Shown here one piece after another: positions 46,601 through 53,474 of a stretch of 64,000 nucleotides of DNA; the first letter of the stretch is position 1; every line of letters starts with the position of its first letter. The stretch comes from Gemmatimonadetes bacterium SCN 70-22. GTDB taxonomy: Bacteria > Gemmatimonadota > Gemmatimonadetes > Gemmatimonadales > Gemmatimonadaceae. The position numbers were made by a program, and so were the translations under genes. The notes under the pieces are model-generated. The model was not told where the DNA came from. It worked only from the letters and a program-made list of their open reading frames with translations, and searched no databases. The stretch is taken from assembly GCA_001724275.1 (NCBI GenBank), contig MEDZ01000002.1:124001-188000 (forward strand), read 5' to 3'.

Positions 46601-46715
46601 GGGGCCCGCCGACAACGTGCTGAAGATCCGCCCGCCGTTGACGGTCGGGCGCGACGACGTGGAGTGGCTGCTGGAACGGCTGGAGGAGATTCTCGGGGAG
46701 TGGGGGACGGCATAG
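43695..46715 (+). CDS. kinase-M23 peptidase-class III aminotransferase fusion (phospho-lyase type)
   Basis: 1006 residues, GTG start, complete. Residues 1-330 are an aminoglycoside-phosphotransferase-like kinase: YVLKVMRPG (Lys), AIHNDINDCNILVG (catalytic Asp and Asn) and IIDFGDLTLAP (metal Asp). About 400-570 is an M23-type domain: VHIAVDVFLPAGTPVHAPCD with His and Asp, and HLHLQL with both His, so zinc ligands remain. The rest is a class III PLP enzyme: LVNSGSEANELALRLARA, DHGYHGNTTGAYD, IADEVQTGLGRLG, and PLP Lys in VVLGKPLGNGHPLG. The architecture is that of kinase-lyase fusions acting on hydroxylysine or ethanolamine: phosphorylate an amino alcohol, then eliminate phosphate and ammonia. 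No signal peptide, so the M23 part would act in the cytoplasm, which is odd. Confidence 0.93.
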   Translation: MHTTLNHWSAILADTWQVDATLASLAGEYDLNLRATTRDGRRYVLKVMRPGCDAPFVDLLTQAHAHIASRDPGVPIPALVPTRDGAPYCQRPDANGEARYLWLLSSLDGVEYRRARPHSLALASELGTHVARLDRALADFTHPAMARDFKWDLRRGDWIAGHLHEIPDPGRRAIVDGILARYAALKPALLAEPAAAIHNDINDCNILVGRSAAGTLAVTGIIDFGDLTLAPAVAELAITGAYLVLDHPHPERALAAFVAAYHGITPLSGAQLDLVWPLLLMRLAVSVTNSARMARERPGDPYAVISEAAAWRFLERSRGIAEAQVSARLRAACALPATDSAGRVIAWLDSERGRFAPVMGRDLSELAAGSLAITSSLAPRDPLAMTDEEARTLGAAAGVGAAWVGSYAEPRAVYTAPAFRKGALAVSDRRSVHIAVDVFLPAGTPVHAPCDGVVDVVEFREAALDYGGMVVLRHQTPAGDAFWTLYGHLSRATVQALRVGQRVTRGEQLGALGSPEENGGWDPHLHLQLAVLTDGMAGDWPGVADPDDLAMWRAICPNPAALLNLPDARVEYRPIDVATLLAGRGAHFASNLRLSYRDPCLFVRGWKHYLFDQWGRTYLDAYNNVPHVGHAHPRLRAVASDQLARLNTNTRYLHPLQVAFAEALLAKAPPHLTHVFLVNSGSEANELALRLARARTGGRDMVTPDHGYHGNTTGAYDLSAYKFNKPGGGGRPDWVQLVPLPDAYRGPHRGADAGAAYAAYVDEAIARIPARGGGARLAGFIAETFPSVGGQVLPPPGYLSGVYARIRAAGGVCIADEVQTGLGRLGEYYWAFTQQEVLPDIVVLGKPLGNGHPLGAVLTTSEIARAFDNGIEFFSTFGGSTLSCRIGTEVLRIVDDEGLQDNARAVGGHLLAGLRDLQSRQALIGDVRGLGLFVGVDLVADRSSRAPATDAARYVVNRLREERILVGTEGPADNVLKIRPPLTVGRDDVEWLLERLEEILGEWGTA

Positions 46716-46730
46716 CCCGCGCGCCCGTCC

Positions 46731-46756
46731 CGGGCGGGTCCGCTGTGGCCCGCCCG
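46731..46756. terminator. hairpin between convergent genes
   Basis: Eight-base stem CGGGCGGG / CCCGCCCG with a ten-base loop, 16 bases after the fusion gene stop and 59 before the stop of the leftward membrane gene. No T run. Confidence 0.5.
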
Positions 46757-46814
46757 TCGCCTCGGGGCGTGCGCCCGGCACCCTGCGCCGGCTGTCCGGA
46801 CGTGTCCGGGCGTG

Positions 46815-47297
46815 TTACCAGCTCTGTGCCGCGCGCAGCGACGGATTCGCCCGGACGAGGTAGATCCCCATCACGATCGCGGCGCCGATCCCCGCCGCCC
46901 ACACCGCAGCCGCCGAGAGAATCTGCCCCAGCGGGATCGCGAAGACCTGCGCCGCGCCGATCATGTGCACGGCGACGAACATCCAGAAGAAGAGCGCCAG
47001 GTACCACAGCTGCTCTCCCTTGTTTGCCAGCGACACGAGCGCGGCTCCGATGATCCCGAAGCCGAGGAACGTGACCAGGTGGAGCCCGTTGAAGGCGAAG
47101 ACGTACGGCGCCGAGACGGTGACCGCCGCCGGGTCGGTCGCGCCGTAGAAGAGCGTGGCGCCCAGCACCGCCGCCGTCTGGAACGGCGACCGCCCCCCGG
47201 CCACGTTCGCGATGGCGAAGACGACCGCGACGACCGCGTAGCCGAGCAATCCGGCGACCACCCCCTGCCGCAGGACCCTGAGTGACGACTCCTTCAT
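46815..47297 (-). CDS. four-helix membrane protein
   Basis: 160 residues: four hydrophobic helices (LRQGVVAGLLGYAVVAVVFAI; YVFAFNGLHLVTFLGFGIIG; WYLALFFWMFVAVHMIGAA; AAAVWAAGIGAAIVMGIYLV) and a short basic cytoplasmic tail. His residues in helices 2 and 3 could bind haem, but no haem motif is clear. Excellent ribosome site GGAGG six bases upstream of ATG 47297. No family recognised. Confidence 0.75.
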   Translation of the reverse strand: MKESSLRVLRQGVVAGLLGYAVVAVVFAIANVAGGRSPFQTAAVLGATLFYGATDPAAVTVSAPYVFAFNGLHLVTFLGFGIIGAALVSLANKGEQLWYLALFFWMFVAVHMIGAAQVFAIPLGQILSAAAVWAAGIGAAIVMGIYLVRANPSLRAAQSW

Positions 47298-47421
47298 GAG
47301 AACCTCCGGTGGGCACCTCACGAGGATTTCGCCGCATCTCCGCATCCGGTATCCGACAGCACCCCCCTTGGTGTAGGGGAACCCGGCCATCCGGGCGATT
47401 ACGCCTGGTCGCCGGGCGTGG

Positions 47422-48069
47422 TCAGGCGTGCGCGGCCCAGATGGTCTCGCCCTTGGCGTGCGGCACGCAGGGATCGAAGCGCCCTGGCGTCTCCACGTAG
47501 CGCAGCGCCTTGGTCATCCCCACCGCCGACGTGAAGTAGCCGAGCAGCGCCAGCTCCTTCACCATCCGGAAATAGTGGTTGGGCTCGTCCTTCTTCTTCG
47601 CGGCGTGGTAGTCGATCGCCTCCTTGTCGATCGCCGTCAGGAGGGCGGTCCGCTGCTCCGGCGTCGCCTGCATGAACGGGATGCCGTGGGCCTTTCGACT
47701 CGCCTCGTTCAGCGACACGAGCCCGGCGCGGAAGATCTCCTGGTCCTTCGGCTCGTAGCAGTCCTGGACCATCACGGCCATGAAGACGCCGCAACGGGCG
47801 GCCTTCGCCCCCGGCGTCGACGTCTCGGGAAGGATCGTCTCGGCGATCTCGTCGAGGTAGGCCACCTCCTCGGCGGTGAACATCGTCTGCCGCGGCTCGG
47901 GCGTGGCGCCGATCACCGTCGCCGAGTCGACGCCGGCGCCTCGCTCCCGGGCGCACGCCGCCATCAGCGCCGATCCGCCGATGAAGGCGGCCCCCCCCAG
48001 CAACGCGCTCACGCGGCGAATGGCCTCGCGGCGGTCTATCAGCGACTGCGGTTCCAGCTCGTCAGGCAT
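47422..48069 (-). CDS. gluconate 2-dehydrogenase subunit 3 family protein
   Basis: 215 residues with a twin-arginine leader ending in a lipobox (DRREAIRRVSALLGGAAF; SALMAAC), so exported folded and membrane-bound. The body has the family pattern FTAEEVAYLDEIAETILPET followed by TPGAKAARCGVFMAVMVQDC and KKKDEPNHYFRMVKELALLG, FTSAVGMTKALRY. These proteins are small partners of GMC flavoprotein dehydrogenases, needed for export and activity of the complex. The GMC gene ends 53 bases upstream on the same strand. ATG 48069. Confidence 0.87.
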   Translation of the reverse strand: MPDELEPQSLIDRREAIRRVSALLGGAAFIGGSALMAACARERGAGVDSATVIGATPEPRQTMFTAEEVAYLDEIAETILPETSTPGAKAARCGVFMAVMVQDCYEPKDQEIFRAGLVSLNEASRKAHGIPFMQATPEQRTALLTAIDKEAIDYHAAKKKDEPNHYFRMVKELALLGYFTSAVGMTKALRYVETPGRFDPCVPHAKGETIWAAHA

Positions 48070-48122
48070 GGCCGGTGTCCTGTGGATGTCCCGTGGAGAA
48101 CGTGTGGCGACGGTGCCGCGTC

Positions 48123-49805
48123 CTAGAGGCTGCGCTTCTTGAGTGACTCGACCGCGAAGTCGGCGGCGCGGGCCGTGAGCGCCATGTAGGTGAGCGACGG
48201 GTTCTGGCACCCGGACGACGCCATGCAGCTCCCGTCGGTGACGAAGACGTTGGGCGCGTCCCACACCTGGTTCCACTTGTTGAGGACCGAGTTCTTCGGA
48301 CTGGTCCCCATGCGCGCCGTCCCCATCTCGTGGATCCCCATCCCCGGCCAGTAGCCGTTGTCGTACGGCTTCACGTCCTTCACGCCCGCCGCCTCGAGCA
48401 TCTCCGCCATGTCGGCGGTCATGTCCTTGCGCATCTGCTCCTCGTTCCCGCCGATCGCGCAGTCGATCTTGAGCACCGGCAAGCCCCACTTGTCCTGCCT
48501 GGCGTGGTCGAGCGACACCCGGTTCGAGCGGTCGGGGAGCATCTCGCCGAACGCGGTCGCGCCGATCGTCCATCCGCCGGGTTGCGCCATGAGGTCCTTG
48601 AACGCCCCCCCGACCCCGAGCTCGGCGACCGCACGCCCCCACCCCTCACGACTGGCGCTCCCCTGGTAGCCGAAGCCGCGCAGGTACGGGCGCTTGTCGC
48701 GGCCGATGTTGCGAAAGCGCGGAATGTAGAAGCCCGTCGGGCGCCGACCGTAGTAGTACTTGTCGTCCAGCCCCTCCAGCCTCCCGGAGGCCCCGAGGCG
48801 GAAGTGGTGATCCATCAGGTTGCGCCCTAACTCTCCAGAGCTGCTCCCCAGGCCGCCGGGCCACACGTCGGTCGCCGAGCGCAGGAGGAGCCACGTGGAG
48901 TTGAGCGTGGAGGCGCAGAGGAAGACGACCTTCGACTCGAAGTCGGTGACCTGGTTCGAGATCGCATCGAGGACGCGCACTCCCGTGGCACGCCGGGCAT
49001 CCTTGTCGTAGATCACCTCGGTCACGATCGACCAGGGCTTGAGCGTCAGCCGACCGGTGGCCATCGCCGCGGGGAGCGTGGACGACTGGGTGCTGAAGTA
49101 GCCGCCGTACGGGCACCCCAGCCAGCAGGCGTTGCGGTACTGGCACGGGTTGCGCCCCGGGAGCGGCTGCGTGAGGTTCGCCACCCGCCCCGGGATGAGG
49201 CGACGCGCGCCATCGAACGCCTTGAGAAGCCTGCCGGCCACCAGCTCCTCGCCGCAGTTGAGCGGCATGGGGGGCTGGAACGCCCCGTCGGGAAGCTGCG
49301 GCAGCCCCTCCAGCGAACCGGAGATCCCGGCGAACTTCTCGACCTTGTCGTACCAGGGGGCAAGCTCCGCATAACGAACGGGCCAGTCGGTCCCGATCCC
49401 CTCCCTGGCGTTGGCCTCCAGGTCCATCTCGCTCAGGCGATAGCTCTGCCGCCCCCACATGAGCGAGCGCCCGCCGACCTGGTAGCCGCGATACCAGTCG
49501 AAGCGCCGGACCTCGGTGTACGGTGACTCCTCCTCGTCGACCCAGAAGTCGAGGTTCGTCTCGTTGAGGGGGTAGTCGCGCTTGAGGACGGGGTAGTGCT
49601 CGACCATCGCCTGCGTGCGGCGTCCGCGATGCGGATACTCCCAGGGCCCCTTGCGGGCGTTCACGTAGTCCTTGATGTGCTCCACGTTCCGTCCACGCTC
49701 GAGCAGGAGCACGCGCAACCCCTTCTCGGTCAGCTCCTTCGCGGCCCATCCGCCGGAAATGCCCGACCCGACGACGATCGCATCGAACTGCGTCTCTTGC
49801 ACCAT
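48123..49805 (-). CDS. GMC oxidoreductase (membrane sugar/alcohol dehydrogenase large subunit)
   Basis: 560 residues. N-terminal FAD site FDAIVVGSGISGGWAAKELT and LLLERG; VGGRSLMWGRQSYR is the flavin-binding block; HEMGTARMGTSPKNSVLN carries a catalytic His, and SGCQNPSLTYMALTARAADFA is the C-terminal FAD motif. Cys-rich YRNACWLGCPYGGYFSTQ is typical of the gluconate 2-dehydrogenase type. It has no signal peptide of its own and would be carried out by the Tat-exported subunit 3. Substrate is a sugar, polyol or inositol in known relatives. ATG 49805 is preceded by GAGGAGG, which is formed by the end of the GAGAAGAC repeat. Confidence 0.93.
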   Translation of the reverse strand: MVQETQFDAIVVGSGISGGWAAKELTEKGLRVLLLERGRNVEHIKDYVNARKGPWEYPHRGRRTQAMVEHYPVLKRDYPLNETNLDFWVDEEESPYTEVRRFDWYRGYQVGGRSLMWGRQSYRLSEMDLEANAREGIGTDWPVRYAELAPWYDKVEKFAGISGSLEGLPQLPDGAFQPPMPLNCGEELVAGRLLKAFDGARRLIPGRVANLTQPLPGRNPCQYRNACWLGCPYGGYFSTQSSTLPAAMATGRLTLKPWSIVTEVIYDKDARRATGVRVLDAISNQVTDFESKVVFLCASTLNSTWLLLRSATDVWPGGLGSSSGELGRNLMDHHFRLGASGRLEGLDDKYYYGRRPTGFYIPRFRNIGRDKRPYLRGFGYQGSASREGWGRAVAELGVGGAFKDLMAQPGGWTIGATAFGEMLPDRSNRVSLDHARQDKWGLPVLKIDCAIGGNEEQMRKDMTADMAEMLEAAGVKDVKPYDNGYWPGMGIHEMGTARMGTSPKNSVLNKWNQVWDAPNVFVTDGSCMASSGCQNPSLTYMALTARAADFAVESLKKRSL

Positions 49806-49814
49806 GCCCTCCTC

Positions 49815-49838
49815 GTCTTCTCGTCTTCTCGTCTTCTC
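49815..49838 (-). repeat. GAGAAGAC tandem array (three units)
   Basis: Three perfect 8-base units on the minus strand, immediately upstream of the GMC start; the degraded fourth unit GAGGAGGG forms its ribosome-binding site. Confidence 0.75.
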
Positions 49839-49842
49839 GTGC

Positions 49843-51060
49843 TCAGCTCGCAAAGAGCCGAAGGTCCGTCCCGACGGCGTCCGAAATCTCCATGCACGCC
49901 TGGAGGTCGGGGTGCCGGACGACGACATAGCCGTCGGACACCAGCGTCAGCACCCAGTTGCGCCGCTCCGTTCCCACGGGGAGGAGGTCGATGTGCACGA
50001 TGTGCTCGCCGTAGCGCTCGAGGAGGTGCTGGAGTCCCTCGACCCGCGTGATGCGCCCCTGCCCCTGGGCGCGCTTGAAGATGTTGCAGGCGTTGTACTT
50101 GCGCACCGTGGACTGGGAGAACGTCCCCTTCAGCTCGGCCTCGGCGTACCCCATGAACAGGTCGATGTCGCCCACGAAGTTCATGAGGTCGACCGTGTGG
50201 GCGCCGGGGGGGCGGGCCGCGATCTCCCCGAAGACCGCCTCGCCCTTCGACGTCCAGAAGTACTCCATGTGCGTGAAGCCCGTCTGGAACCCCATCGCCT
50301 GCAGCACCGCCCTGCCTAACGCGATTCCCCCGGCCACGGGCGCCGGCGTCAGGTCGCGCAGCGCCAGCGTCTGCGGCGAGATCCACTCGTGCGAGCGCGC
50401 GATGAGCGGATTGGGGCGGTAATAGCACACGTTCTCGTACTGCACCTCACCGTCGATGCAGATGGTGTCGTACGTGTACTCGTCGCCCTCGATGAACTCC
50501 TCGACGTTCACCTCGTCGTATCCCTTCACCTTCGCCAACTCGGCCTCGAGCTCGGCCATCGATCCCGCGCGAAACGTGTCCATCGATCCCGCGCCGGCAA
50601 TCGGCTTCACGATCACCGGGAAGCCGATCGCGGCCGCGGCCTCCTTCACCTGGGCCATGCTGGTGGCCGCGGCATGACGCGCTGTCCGGATCCCGGCGCG
50701 CGTGATGACCTGCTTCATGAGATCCTTGTTGCGGAAGGTCGTCGCTTGCTCGACCCCCTGCCCCGGGGCGCCCAGCGCCTGGCGCAGCTTCGCCGCCAGC
50801 ACCACCCCGGGCTCCCACATGCAGACGACGCGGTCGATCGTCGCACGCCCGACCGACTGCACCACCTGCCGCACCACGGCATCCTCGTCGGTGAAGTCGG
50901 CGACCTGCAGGTAGCCGGCGAGGTGCTCACGCGTGAGTGACGGGAGGTCCTGGTGGGCCACGTCGCTCAACCCGTAGACCTTGGCACCGTGCACCGCGAG
51001 CGCGCGGCAGAAGTACGGCATCTCGCCGGGATATCCCGGGGCCAGCATGATGACATTCAT
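49843..51060 (-). CDS. ATP-grasp ligase A
   Basis: 405 residues, cytoplasmic. N-terminal Rossmann-like part NVIMLAPGYPGEMPYFCRAL and RVVCMWEPGVVLAAKLRQ, then an ATP-grasp core: TFRNKDLMKQVITRAGI, GFPVIVKPIAGAGSMDTF (ATP Lys), VNVEEFIEGDEYTYDTICI (hinge) and FGEIAARPPGAHTVDLMN (metal Glu and substrate Arg). The layout resembles L-amino-acid ligases and carbamoyl-phosphate-synthase-like ATP-grasps. It is a paralogue of the upstream gene (same EIAARPPGA block and domain order), 56 bases away. ATG 51060 follows the repeat array at once, with no ribosome site seen. Product unknown. Confidence 0.9.
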   Translation of the reverse strand: MNVIMLAPGYPGEMPYFCRALAVHGAKVYGLSDVAHQDLPSLTREHLAGYLQVADFTDEDAVVRQVVQSVGRATIDRVVCMWEPGVVLAAKLRQALGAPGQGVEQATTFRNKDLMKQVITRAGIRTARHAAATSMAQVKEAAAAIGFPVIVKPIAGAGSMDTFRAGSMAELEAELAKVKGYDEVNVEEFIEGDEYTYDTICIDGEVQYENVCYYRPNPLIARSHEWISPQTLALRDLTPAPVAGGIALGRAVLQAMGFQTGFTHMEYFWTSKGEAVFGEIAARPPGAHTVDLMNFVGDIDLFMGYAEAELKGTFSQSTVRKYNACNIFKRAQGQGRITRVEGLQHLLERYGEHIVHIDLLPVGTERRNWVLTLVSDGYVVVRHPDLQACMEISDAVGTDLRLFAS

Positions 51061-51067
51061 TGACTAG

Positions 51068-51103
51068 GAGAAGACGAGAAGACGAGAGGACGAGAAGACG
51101 AGA
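51068..51103 (+). repeat. GAGAAGAC tandem array (four units)
   Basis: Units GAGAAGAC, GAGAAGAC, GAGAGGAC, GAGAAGAC and a partial fifth, filling most of the 56-base gap between the two ATP-grasp genes, in the antisense orientation to them. The variant GAGAGGAC occupies the same relative place as in the array at 63051. Confidence 0.8.
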
Positions 51104-51116
51104 TGGACACGGGGCG

Positions 51117-52331
51117 TCAGGCGACTTCGACGCGGATCGTGCTGACCAGCTTCAGGACAGCCCGCTCGACGGTGGCGGTGTCGGGGTGCCTGACGATGAC
51201 CCAACCGTCGCCCTCGTAGCTGGTCGAGGGCGTGGCGCCGATGACGGGGGTCTTCGCGGCGACGATGAGCGAGCCCAGTTCGCGGTTCACCTCGTCGACG
51301 CCGTGAACCGCCACGATCCGCCCCTCTCCCTGACCGCGAAGGAAGGCGGCACCCGCGGCGTACTTCCGCGCCGGCGGCTCGAACTCGCCGAAGATCATGA
51401 CCCTGGCCCAGGCCTGCACGGTGTCGAAGTCGTGGGCATACGACATGAGCTGCGTGATCTGCGCACCCGGGGGGCGCGCCGCGACCTCGCTGATCGCGAT
51501 GCTGCCGTCGCTGCGGCGGAACCACTCCAGGTGCGTGATCCCCGTGCGCATCCCCAACACCGTGAGGGCGCGCCGCGCCGCCGAGCGGATGTCGTCGTAC
51601 TGCGCATCGTCGACCTCGCGCGGCAACACGAGCGACCACTGGATCCATGGGTTCTGCAGGACGGTGAGCGGCGTGGGATAGTAGCGCGTGAGCGAGTGCC
51701 ACACGTGGCGGCCGTCCACCGAGATGGTCTCGAACGAATGCTCCTCGCCCTGGACGAACTCCTCGAGGAGCACCGGCTGCTCGAGCGTCGGGGGCGTGGC
51801 CCGCAACGCCGAGACGAGCGCCGGCATGTCATCGACACGAAAGGTCGAGAGCGCCCCCGCGCCGGCAGGCGGCTTCACCACGACGGGGAAGCCGCTTGCC
51901 TCGGCGAAGGCGATCGCGTCGTCCATCGACCCTGCAAGGCGGTGGCGCGCGCACGGAAGCCCTGCGCCGCGCAGGAGGGTCTTCATGCGCGCCTTGTCGC
52001 GGAAATTGTTGGCGGCCTCCACGCTCATCCCCTCGATGCCCAGCCGCTGCCGCGCCCCGGCCAGCGGGACCTGCAGCTGCTCGTAGGCGCCGAACAGGCG
52101 GTGGATGGGGCCGAACATCCGCGACAGCCCCTCCGCCGCCCACGTGAGCTGCGTGACGTCCAGGACGTTCTCCACCCTCCAGTGCGCCACGCGCCCCTGC
52201 AGGTGCAGCAGGCGCTCCGCCCCGTCGTGCGTGATGACCGCCAGGTGCACATCGGGGAGCCCCGCCGCCGCCTCCACCATGCGGAAGGCATTCTCGCTCA
52301 GGATGGGGGCGACGAAGATGACGAAGGGCAT
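51117..52331 (-). CDS. ATP-grasp ligase B
   Basis: 404 residues, cytoplasmic. N-terminus PFVIFVAPILSENAFRMVEA; ATP-grasp core with NFRDKARMKTLLRGAGLPCA, GFPVVVKPPAGAGALSTFR (ATP Lys), LLEEFVQGEEHSFETISVDG (hinge) and AISEVAARPPGAQITQLMS (metal Glu, substrate Arg). Same family as the next gene and clearly related, so a duplication that has diverged; both keep the active-site residues. They could make two successive peptide-like bonds or form a heterodimer. ATG 52331; the longer frame upstream lacks support. Confidence 0.9.
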   Translation of the reverse strand: MPFVIFVAPILSENAFRMVEAAAGLPDVHLAVITHDGAERLLHLQGRVAHWRVENVLDVTQLTWAAEGLSRMFGPIHRLFGAYEQLQVPLAGARQRLGIEGMSVEAANNFRDKARMKTLLRGAGLPCARHRLAGSMDDAIAFAEASGFPVVVKPPAGAGALSTFRVDDMPALVSALRATPPTLEQPVLLEEFVQGEEHSFETISVDGRHVWHSLTRYYPTPLTVLQNPWIQWSLVLPREVDDAQYDDIRSAARRALTVLGMRTGITHLEWFRRSDGSIAISEVAARPPGAQITQLMSYAHDFDTVQAWARVMIFGEFEPPARKYAAGAAFLRGQGEGRIVAVHGVDEVNRELGSLIVAAKTPVIGATPSTSYEGDGWVIVRHPDTATVERAVLKLVSTIRVEVA

Positions 52332-52488
52332 CGCACGACAGGACGGGAGGGCGGGAAGACGAGTGACGCACTCGCCCCCGGCTTTCCCGTACAAGGTGAC
52401 GTCGAGGCCGGGAGTCGGCTAGGTTCGGGACCCGGGCGATCTCCGCGTGGGGCGCCGTGGGCCCGCGATGGACCGGCGCCGGCGGGCC

Positions 52489-53385
52489 TCAGATCTGGAA
52501 AATGTCGTTGGCCGCCGCGTTCGACTGCGTGTTCATCGGCTGGTGCACCACCACCGATCCGGCAGCGACCGAGCGCGTGAGCCAGACGTTCCCCCCGATC
52601 ACGCTCCCGGCGCCGATCACGGTGCGCCCGCCGAGTACCGTGGCATTGGCGTACAGGATCACGTCGTCGCCGATGGTGGGGTGGCGCTTGGCGCTGGCCA
52701 GCCCCTTCTCCACCGACAGGGCGCCTAACGTCACCCCCTGGTAGATCCGCACCCGCACGCCGACGGTCGCCGTCTCGCCGATCACGATACCGGTCCCGTG
52801 ATCGATGGCGAAGGGGACGCCGATGGTCGCCCCGGGGTGGATGTCGATCCCGGTGCGCATGTGCGCGTGCTCGGTGATGAGCCGCGGCAGGAGCGGGATG
52901 CCCAGGGACCGGATCCGGTTGGCCAGGCGGTAGCAGGCGACGGCATGGAAGCCGGGATACGCGAGGATCACCTCCTCCACCGACGTCGCCGCCGGGTCGG
53001 AGGCGACGAGGAAGTGCGCGTCGGCCAGGAGCGCCTCACGCAGCGCGGGGAGCGAGTCCATGAACGCGCGCCCCGCCGTCGCCCCGTCGGCGTCGATGGA
53101 CACCTCGACGGTGTGCGTGATCCCGGGCCCGGCCTGGTGCGCGAGGAAGTCGGCAAACAGCGCCGGTGCCTCCTCGGCGATCAACGCCAGCTCGCGGTCC
53201 AGCGCCGCGCGCGCGCCGTCGAGGCGAGGGGCGAAGTGCGGGAAGAGGAAGGCGAGGATCCCGTCGGCGAACGAGCCGGCGCGCGCGTTGGCCCGCGGCG
53301 GGAGGTTGTACGATGCGCGCTCCCGGCAGAGCTCGTCGAGCCAGGTTGCCATGGTGCCGCTGGCCAGCGGGTCGTTGGGGGGCAT
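52489..53385 (-). CDS. cysE: serine O-acetyltransferase
   Basis: 298 residues: an alpha-helical N-terminal part (about 150 residues) and a left-handed beta-helix of hexapeptide repeats, with ITEHAHMRTGIDIHPGATIG (catalytic His of HTGIDIHP type), AIDHGTGIVIGETATVG and GGRTVIGAGSVIGGNVW. It makes O-acetylserine from serine and acetyl-CoA for cysteine synthesis. The longer helical region resembles EpsC-type enzymes. GGAG five bases before ATG 53385. No cysK gene nearby. Ends MNTQSNAAANDIFQI, without the hydrophobic Ile-tail rules of classical CysE, although it does end in Ile, which can dock in cysteine synthase. Confidence 0.93.
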   Translation of the reverse strand: MPPNDPLASGTMATWLDELCRERASYNLPPRANARAGSFADGILAFLFPHFAPRLDGARAALDRELALIAEEAPALFADFLAHQAGPGITHTVEVSIDADGATAGRAFMDSLPALREALLADAHFLVASDPAATSVEEVILAYPGFHAVACYRLANRIRSLGIPLLPRLITEHAHMRTGIDIHPGATIGVPFAIDHGTGIVIGETATVGVRVRIYQGVTLGALSVEKGLASAKRHPTIGDDVILYANATVLGGRTVIGAGSVIGGNVWLTRSVAAGSVVVHQPMNTQSNAAANDIFQI

Positions 53386-53474
53386 GGGGACTCCATCCGT
53401 CTGGAAGCCTGTGGTCGAGCGGGTGATGCCTGATGAATACCGCCGGCCGCGCGGAAGGTCCGCGCGGCCATTCG

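Noticed and set aside
43695-46715. Fusion gene as an assembly artefact of three genes
   Set aside because: A single frame without stop covers all three domains with linkers of normal length, and the neighbouring RidA gene fits the function; the same domain set is known as a fusion in bacteria.
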